Shown: in pieces, positions 23,226-27,636 of the stretch
How positions within the stretch are numbered: position 1 is the first letter of the stretch
How the letters are laid out: every line of letters begins with the position of its first letter
From: an uncultured Bacillota bacterium
GTDB lineage: Bacteria; Bacillota; Clostridia; Peptostreptococcales; Anaerovoracaceae
Assembly: GCA_946410475.1 (NCBI GenBank)
Contig: CAMKAM010000005.1
Span: forward strand, 1 to 27,636
Direction: 5' to 3'
DNA length: 27,636 nucleotides
Translations under genes and position numbers: made by a program
The notes under the pieces: generated by a model
Seen by the model: only the letters and a program-made list of their open reading frames with translations
The model's database searches: none
Told to the model about the DNA's origin: nothing

Positions 23226-23281
23226 ATTATACATTATCACTAAAAAGTCCGCCTATATCATTTTTATCAAATCATTTATCA
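23226..23281 (-). promoter_or_regulatory. Candidate promoter of the kinase-regulator operon with clustered TGATA cores
   Basis: On the minus strand, TATAAT at 23231-23226 is a perfect -10 with no good -35. Upstream lie three TGATA cores (23281-23277, 23269-23265, 23260-23256), like the core of the direct repeats before the transporter. Activator dependence is inferred. Confidence 0.4.
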
Positions 23282-23318
23282 TTTTTTCATGCGGCCGGTC
23301 AGATCGCTGCACGCAAAA

Positions 23319-23340
23319 AGCCGCGGCCTGCGCCGCGGCT
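23319..23340 (-). terminator. Intrinsic terminator of the YkvI-family transporter gene
   Basis: AGCCGCGGC, GCAG and GCCGCGGCT (minus strand) form a perfect 9-bp GC-rich stem with a 4-base loop, followed by TTTTG. It lies 53 bp past the transporter stop and separates it from the kinase operon. Confidence 0.88.
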
Positions 23341-23393
23341 AAATGCATTATGTAAGGCGTTTACCTTGTTAGCTTTGAAGTATCGAAATGATC

Positions 23394-24518
23394 CTAAGCC
23401 TGGACTTCCTTCGATTTCTTGCTGATCTTGTAGACACCGAGCGTTACCATCGGGATGCAGTATGTGATGAACATGAGCCATGCACCTGCGCCATAGCCCT
23501 TCGCGATGAGGCCTGTCAGTCCGAACTGAGCAACGACAACGCCTATTACAAGGAATATGATGGCGATGATCATCGTCAGGTTCTTCGGAGCCTGTTTGCC
23601 CTTCTCGACGAACGATGTCTCGAATCTGTCTGTGATACCGTAGATCAGGCCGGAACCTGTCTCGATGAGTGTACCGAAGAGTACGATCTGGAAGATGTAC
23701 TGGAACCACGGGATATTCATCTGATTGATCATGAAAGCGATCGGCAGTGTTTCTTCATTGATAGCCGGATAGAATGCGCACATCGCTACGAAGAGGATGA
23801 TGCCCGGAACGATACCGATAAGACCTGCGATGATACCTGCGATACCTGCGGATTTCGCGCTGTCATTGTGCTTGACAGTGTATACAGTACCAAGGATAAC
23901 GGCCATGTTGTAGAACGCATACATGAAGCCTCCCTTGATCCAGCCTGCGCCAACGTCTGTCGGCTGCGGAGCCGCGTAAGCTTCTCCGATCATGCCGTGC
24001 AGTTTAACGAAGCACAGGATAAGGAATACGATGTATGTGCCATAGAGTACGAACGACCATGCCGAAAGTACTTTCTCGATGAGGTCCGAACCACTGATGA
24101 CGAGGAAGAATATGGCCAGTGCCATACCTATGATTCCTACCCAGTTGTTCCATCCGAACAGCGTGTGAACGATCTCACCTGCTGCAGATGTTACGACTGC
24201 CATGATGATCACAACGAGGTAGATATACGCTATCTCGTAAGCGATCGATACAGGACCCAGAAGTTCCTGCATAAGGTTTTTGTAATTGAATTTCTGATAC
24301 AGCACTGCGAATGCATACGTCAGAGCTGCAACGATCGACCATGTCGCAAGCGTTACGATGCAGATAGCCATCGTGCCCTTGACAGGTCCGTAGCCCATGA
24401 AGTATTCGATAAGCTCACGGCCTGTACCGTAACCGCCGGCGATAACGCACGACTGGAAGACGATACCGGGAACTATCAACTTTTGGAACCAGTTGGATTT
24501 TGCTGCTACTTCTCCCAT
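23394..24518 (-). CDS. YkvI-family membrane transporter
   Basis: A 374-residue polytopic membrane protein with ten or more helices, of the YkvI family (COG3949-type, related to LeuT/APC-fold amino-acid and solute transporters). The N-terminus has the conserved VPGIVFQSCVIAGGYGTGRE, with a Gly-rich unwound-helix signature (AGGYGTGRE) expected at the substrate site. A later conserved piece is ETGSGLIYGITDRFE. The substrate is unknown. GAAAGGAG precedes the ATG. The gene is a single transcription unit with its own weak sigma-A promoter, upstream direct repeats and a strong terminator. It lies beside the cupin-PocR kinase and AraC-type regulator, so it is the probable regulated uptake system of that pair. 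Confidence 0.88.
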   Translation of the reverse strand: MGEVAAKSNWFQKLIVPGIVFQSCVIAGGYGTGRELIEYFMGYGPVKGTMAICIVTLATWSIVAALTYAFAVLYQKFNYKNLMQELLGPVSIAYEIAYIYLVVIIMAVVTSAAGEIVHTLFGWNNWVGIIGMALAIFFLVISGSDLIEKVLSAWSFVLYGTYIVFLILCFVKLHGMIGEAYAAPQPTDVGAGWIKGGFMYAFYNMAVILGTVYTVKHNDSAKSAGIAGIIAGLIGIVPGIILFVAMCAFYPAINEETLPIAFMINQMNIPWFQYIFQIVLFGTLIETGSGLIYGITDRFETSFVEKGKQAPKNLTMIIAIIFLVIGVVVAQFGLTGLIAKGYGAGAWLMFITYCIPMVTLGVYKISKKSKEVQA

Positions 24519-24573
24519 TAGTCTTCTCCTTTCTTAAAATAACTGAAAATAAATGAAAAATTGCTTTGATTCT

Positions 24574-24603
24574 TTTATACAATAAAGTACAAAACAGCCT
24601 CAA
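24574..24603 (-). promoter_or_regulatory. Promoter of the YkvI-family transporter gene
   Basis: On the minus strand, TTGAGG (24603-24598) and TATAAA (24579-24574) are separated by 18 bp. The -35 is poor, as expected for an activator-dependent promoter; the direct repeats begin 10 bp upstream. Confidence 0.55.
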
Positions 24604-24613
24604 GGATATCAGT

Positions 24614-24655
24614 AAAATCTGATAAATACGATATGCTATTTGAAAAATCTGATAA
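24614..24655. repeat. Two perfect 12-bp direct repeats, candidate response-regulator site
   Basis: AAAATCTGATAA occurs at 24614-24625 and again at 24644-24655, 30 bp apart start to start (about three helical turns). The pair lies just upstream of the transporter -35 element and also upstream of the divergent methyltransferase -10. AraC-type regulators commonly bind such direct repeats. Confidence 0.65.
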
Positions 24656-24673
24656 GTGGTATTCGGCTTTTCC

Positions 24674-24679
24674 TATAAT
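24674..24679 (+). promoter_or_regulatory. Consensus -10 of the methyltransferase gene
   Basis: A perfect TATAAT ends about 40 bp before the methyltransferase start. No good -35 is present at the right spacing; the second direct repeat overlaps that place. Confidence 0.4.
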
Positions 24680-24718
24680 ATACTGGAAGTCACCGTCCCT
24701 ATATGCTAATCTGTGTAC

Positions 24719-25330
24719 ATGAAAGATCACAAGAAACTGTCAAAAGAATTCTTCGATATGCAGGCTTCGATCTACGATGACGTGGAGGAAGCCGGCGGCA
24801 ACGCAAGATCTGTCTATCCTGCCATCATAAATATCATGGACGAGCACGGATATGACAGCGCCCTTGACGTTGGCTGCGGTACCGGAGGATTGATCGATGC
24901 TGCCCTGAGCAAAGACCCGGGAAAGTATTTCACCGGCATCGACATCTCAGAAGAGATGATCCGCATAGCAAAGGAAAAACTCGGAGAGAGGGCTTCTCTA
25001 ACAGTCGGGGACAGTGAATCCCTTCCTTTCGACGACGGATCTTTCGATATAGTGATATGCAATCATTCGTTCCATCACTATCCCGCGCCTGAAAAGGTGC
25101 TCTTTGAGATCAGGCGCGTCCTGCGTGAAGGCGGTATGTTCATCATGGGTGAAAACTATCTCCCCGATATAGAACTGAAAAAAATGAACCGAAAACTCCG
25201 CTTCTCAAAAAGCGGCGACTACAGGATGTATTCCGGCAAAGAGCTTCTCTGGATGATGAACGGAGTGTTTTCCTGCGTCCATTACGAACTCGCAGGAAAA
25301 GGAAGCTGCATCGTCTGGGGCATACGCTGA
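24719..25330 (+). CDS. Class I SAM-dependent methyltransferase (UbiE/Methyltransf_11-like)
   Basis: A 203-residue Rossmann-fold methyltransferase. Motif I is LDVGCGTGGLIDAAL (SAM glycine loop), motif II is FTGIDISEEMI with the ribose-binding Asp, motif III is LPFDDGSFDIVICNHSFHHY, and the post-motif is VLREGGMFIMGE. The methyl acceptor cannot be predicted. An in-frame GTG at 24713 is an alternative start, adding two residues; neither start has a convincing Shine-Dalgarno, which is unusual in this window. It is divergent from the YkvI-family transporter and shares the regulatory gap with it. It ends 14 bp before the end of the convergent glycosyltransferase gene. Confidence 0.88.
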   Translation: MKDHKKLSKEFFDMQASIYDDVEEAGGNARSVYPAIINIMDEHGYDSALDVGCGTGGLIDAALSKDPGKYFTGIDISEEMIRIAKEKLGERASLTVGDSESLPFDDGSFDIVICNHSFHHYPAPEKVLFEIRRVLREGGMFIMGENYLPDIELKKMNRKLRFSKSGDYRMYSGKELLWMMNGVFSCVHYELAGKGSCIVWGIR

Positions 25331-25344
25331 TAAAAGAAGCTCCA

Positions 25345-26568
25345 TCAGATAAATCTGTTTTTTAAAGCGGCGCATTCATCGACGAATCTCTGCGCTATCG
25401 CTTTGGCATTGAAGTTTTCAGTCATGAAGGCCTTTGCTTTTCTGCCCATATCATTAGCCTGCACCGGATGCTTCATCATAAAGACCAGCGCGTCTCTCAT
25501 CGCTTCCTGATCCCCCACAGGTACGAGCAACCCGCTCACACCGTCCTCGATCAGGTCCGACGGACCGTCAGGACAGTCAGTCGATATGCACGGAAGACCC
25601 GCGAACATCGCTTCCATAAGGGCGTTGGGTTGCCCCTCGAAATCGGAACTGAGTACGAACGCATCGGATGCGGCATACTTTTCCGGAAGGTCTTTAGTCC
25701 TTCCAAGGACAAAGATCCTGTCCTCCATGCCAAGCTTTCGAACAAGCCTCTTCAGCTTCTTCTCCAGCTCTCCGTCACCATATATCTCAAGCGCCGCACT
25801 TTCATTCTCTGTACTCCTCACCGCATCGGTGAAAGCACGGATCAGCATCTCGTGGTTCTTCTGATCCACGAGCCTGCCTGCCGTTATGAACCTTTTGATC
25901 TCCTCCTTCGGCGGGACCGAGATCTTAGTAAAGACCTCATCGGTGATATTCGGTATCACGAATATCCGCTTCTGCATGAAACCGGGAAAGTATTCCGCTT
26001 CACCCTCATTCTGCACATACACACCCTCCGCGAACGTATCGTAAATATTCCTGGCAAAACGATGGATCATACTTTTGGGGTGCTTCTTCGGGTTGCATCT
26101 AATAGTCTCGACGCAGCGGCTCTTTGAAAAACGTGTGTAAGCAAAGGCAAGCGCCTCCATCTCCCCGAGCATCGGCACAACGAAATCCGCCTTCTGACGC
26201 CGGATCGTCTTCCCGATATCCTGCATCCAGTGGTTCCTTATATACAGATGCTCTGTCACGCCGCGGACCGGTGAGGCCATCAAAGCAAAATAACCGTGCC
26301 GCAGTATGTACCTGAACGGCTGCGGCACATGCCGAAGCTTCGGATCTTCAGGCGGATCGAAACCAGGCACCGGGTCGACTACGATATGCCTGACCCTGGG
26401 ATCCAGATCATAATCATCTTCCGTCACTACTCTCTGCACCATCGTGACATCGTGTCCCAGATCAGCCACAGCGCCCGCGAGCTGGGATATCGCCCGCTCA
26501 GCTCCTCCTCCGCGCCTGTACGAAATCGCAAAAACAAATTTGTACTTTCTGTTCTTCCGCTTTCTCAT
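25345..26568 (-). CDS. Glycosyltransferase family 4 (GT-B fold)
   Basis: A 407-residue retaining GT-B glycosyltransferase. The N-terminal acceptor domain starts with FAISYRRGGGAERAISQLAGA, the usual glycine-rich loop of family 4. The C-terminal donor domain has RFITAGRLVDQKNHEMLIRA and the EX7E motif in FEGQPNALMEAMFAGLPCI, where the two Glu contact the nucleotide sugar. It would add a sugar to a lipid-linked repeat unit at the inner face of the membrane. The upstream neighbour, ending 9 bp before its ATG, is an initiating sugar-phosphate transferase, so this is an exopolysaccharide or capsule operon. Donor and acceptor are unknown. Confidence 0.92.
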   Translation of the reverse strand: MRKRKNRKYKFVFAISYRRGGGAERAISQLAGAVADLGHDVTMVQRVVTEDDYDLDPRVRHIVVDPVPGFDPPEDPKLRHVPQPFRYILRHGYFALMASPVRGVTEHLYIRNHWMQDIGKTIRRQKADFVVPMLGEMEALAFAYTRFSKSRCVETIRCNPKKHPKSMIHRFARNIYDTFAEGVYVQNEGEAEYFPGFMQKRIFVIPNITDEVFTKISVPPKEEIKRFITAGRLVDQKNHEMLIRAFTDAVRSTENESAALEIYGDGELEKKLKRLVRKLGMEDRIFVLGRTKDLPEKYAASDAFVLSSDFEGQPNALMEAMFAGLPCISTDCPDGPSDLIEDGVSGLLVPVGDQEAMRDALVFMMKHPVQANDMGRKAKAFMTENFNAKAIAQRFVDECAALKNRFI

Positions 26569-26577
26569 TTCCCGGTA

Positions 26578-27234
26578 TCAGACTCCCTCGCCTTTCAGAA
26601 CGGTCCCGATCGTCTTCAGGATTATCTTCAGATCGGTAGCTATGCTTCTGTCCTCAATATACTCAAGATCGAGCCTGACCCATTCATCGAACGGAAGATC
26701 GTTCCTGTCGTCTCTCGTCTGCCAGTAGCATGTCAGGCCCGGCGTCACCGACAGCCGCTTCCGCTGATGATCATTGAACTTCCTGACCTCTCTGGGAAGG
26801 CTCGGCCGGGGACCGACGAGACTCATTTCCCCTTTCAGGACATTGACCAGCTGCGGCAGCTCATCGATGCTGTACTTTCTGATATACTTGCCGACATGTG
26901 TTATACGCGGGTCGTCCTTTATCTTGAACATGGGGCCTCCCCGCATCTCATTCAACTCTCTGAGTTCCTCTATCTGTTCCTCGGCGCCGGGCACCATCGA
27001 TCTGAACTTGTAGAATTCGAATTCTTTTCCGTCCTTTCCTATGCGCTTCTGCCTGAAAAGAACAGGAGACGACGGATCCTCCGCCTTGATCGCTACGACC
27101 GTCCCGAGCATAAGGGGAGAGAGCACGATAAGACCACCGGAAGAAAGCACTATGTCCTGCAGCCGTTTAAGACCGGGATACAGTGTTCTTCTGATCTGCT
27201 TATTCGTTCTTCCTTTCTTTCTTTTTCCCTTCAT
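26578..27234 (-). CDS. Polyprenyl-phosphate sugar-phosphate transferase (initiating enzyme)
   Basis: A 218-residue bacterial sugar transferase of the monotopic PglC-like type. A basic N-terminus is followed by one re-entrant hydrophobic segment (about 30-50, VLSSGGLIVLSPLMLGTVVA). The conserved cytosolic part has PVLFRQKRIGKDGKEFEFYK, FRSMVPGAEEQIEEL, the catalytic-dyad segment YSIDELPQLVNVLKGEMSLV, GPRPSLPREV and TPGLTCYWQTRDDR. It transfers a sugar 1-phosphate from a nucleotide sugar to undecaprenyl phosphate, starting a surface polysaccharide unit. The large N-terminal membrane domain of WbaP/WcaJ proteins is absent. It lies between the UDP-glucose dehydrogenase end and the glycosyltransferase, all on one strand. 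Confidence 0.93.
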   Translation of the reverse strand: MKGKRKKGRTNKQIRRTLYPGLKRLQDIVLSSGGLIVLSPLMLGTVVAIKAEDPSSPVLFRQKRIGKDGKEFEFYKFRSMVPGAEEQIEELRELNEMRGGPMFKIKDDPRITHVGKYIRKYSIDELPQLVNVLKGEMSLVGPRPSLPREVRKFNDHQRKRLSVTPGLTCYWQTRDDRNDLPFDEWVRLDLEYIEDRSIATDLKIILKTIGTVLKGEGV

Positions 27235-27239
27235 TCTTC

Positions 27240-27515
27240 TCAGTCACGCCTGAAAAGGTCTCTTGTATACACTTTATCTATCACATCATCGAGGACCGGT
27301 TCATACCTGTTGGCTATTATCAGATCGCTCTCTTCTTTGAACCGGTCAAGATCATCGATCATCTCCGCATCTATACGGTCTGTCAGGCCGCTGCTCTCCG
27401 GCAGTTCTTCCAGCAATGGTTCGAATGCTATGACGCGTATACCTTTAGCCCGGATCATATCCATGACATCGATCACAGCGCTTTGTCTGAAATTGTCGCT
27501 CTGCGCTTTCATCGT
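27240..27515 (-). pseudogene. ugd: UDP-glucose 6-dehydrogenase, C-terminal fragment only
   Basis: Only the last ~91 residues are present. They match the C-terminal NAD-linked domain of UDP-glucose/GDP-mannose dehydrogenases: TMKAQSDNFRQSAV, KGIRVIAFEP, DLDRFKEESDLIIANRY and the final DKVYTRDLFRRD. The complete enzyme oxidises UDP-glucose to UDP-glucuronate for polysaccharide synthesis. Upstream of TMKA the reading frame continues to an ATG at 27575, but those residues do not resemble the family. An in-frame stop (27593-27591) then blocks the frame. The rest of the gene is therefore missing, apparently because other DNA is joined at about 27510-27516. Whether the gene is truly broken or the assembly is chimeric cannot be decided here. 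Confidence 0.8.
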
Positions 27516-27636
27516 CATCGTCATCTGCTCTTCGCAGAAGAAGTTCAAGTCGATGAAGCTCATCCCCTTCATCATCGGTATCGGCGCAGGCTATGCGCTC
27601 GCTGCGATCTTCTCGATCTTCGGCTATGCTTGCAAG
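27511..27636 (+). CDS. Interior fragment of a probable NCS2 (uracil/xanthine-type) permease
   Basis: The plus strand is open and in frame to the window's last base. It reads IVIVICSSQKKFKSMKLIPF followed by IIGIGAGYALAAIFSIFGYA. This hydrophobic strand, basic loop and IPFIIGIGAGY helix pattern is like the middle of NCS2 nucleobase permeases. There is no start codon or upstream region, because the frame begins directly at the end of the UDP-glucose dehydrogenase fragment on the opposite strand. The family call rests on about 42 residues and is tentative; that this is coding DNA from a different gene is more secure. Confidence 0.5.
   Translation, partial: MVIVICSSQKKFKSMKLIPFIIGIGAGYALAAIFSIFGYACK

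Noticed and set aside
23388..24521. 377-codon plus-strand open frame opposite the YkvI-family transporter
   Set aside because: Cys/Asp/His-rich translation typical of the antisense of a membrane protein; no start signals.

Overview
The window looks like chromosomal DNA of a fermentative anaerobe of the Bacillota, probably class Clostridia (inference). The evidence is strong GGAGG ribosome binding sites, consensus sigma-A promoters, lipoproteins, a CoA-acylating aldehyde dehydrogenase, a butyryl/4-hydroxybutyrate-type CoA-transferase, a YkvI-family transporter and DUF6110-P-type ATPase pairing. Base composition is moderate in GC except for a clearly AT-richer island at about 14.7-16.1 kb. No rRNA, tRNA, CRISPR array, IS element or prophage gene was seen.

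Layout. 1-4.9 kb (+): the 3' half of glycerol kinase, a monoacylglycerol-lipase-like hydrolase, a hotdog thioesterase, a nitrilase-family amidase with its own promoter, a lipoprotein and a YdcZ-type DMT transporter. The first genes would let a cell hydrolyse glycerides, phosphorylate the glycerol and handle acyl-CoA. 4.9-6.0 kb (+): a 64-residue orphan and a secreted YD-like protein. 6.0-7.4 kb (-): CoA-acylating aldehyde dehydrogenase, its promoter covered by a 12-bp palindrome at the predicted transcription start. 7.6-10.8 kb: an alpha/beta hydrolase (+), an unknown membrane protein (-) and a CoA-transferase (-). 11.0-14.6 kb (+): DUF6110-like protein, P1B-type ATPase, and a D-aminoacyl-tRNA deacylase of the archaeal/plant DTD2 type, unusual in a bacterium.

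14.7-16.1 kb is an AT-rich island with a PD-(D/E)XK-like orphan (-) and about 620 bp without a gene, holding two related structured repeats. 16.1-17.5 kb (-): secreted NlpC/P60-like protein with an Fn3-like domain and a Pro-rich repeat tail. 17.6-19.5 kb: LysR regulator and divergent EamA transporter. 19.6-20.8 kb (-): MerR regulator and lipoprotein operon with a textbook 19-bp-spacer MerR promoter.

21.0-24.5 kb (-): a sensory/transport module made of a cytoplasmic cupin-PocR-histidine kinase, an AraC-type response regulator overlapping it by 4 bp, and a YkvI-family transporter. Two perfect 12-bp direct repeats 30 bp apart lie just upstream of the transporter promoter and are the best candidate for the regulator's binding site. 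24.7-25.3 kb (+): a methyltransferase. 25.3-27.5 kb (-): start of an exopolysaccharide locus (family 4 glycosyltransferase, polyprenyl-phosphate sugar-phosphate transferase, C-terminus of UDP-glucose dehydrogenase).

The last ~125 bp do not continue the UDP-glucose dehydrogenase gene. They read, in frame on the other strand, as the interior of an NCS2-type permease. Two gene interiors are thus joined head to head, which most simply means a chimeric assembly end or a rearrangement breakpoint.
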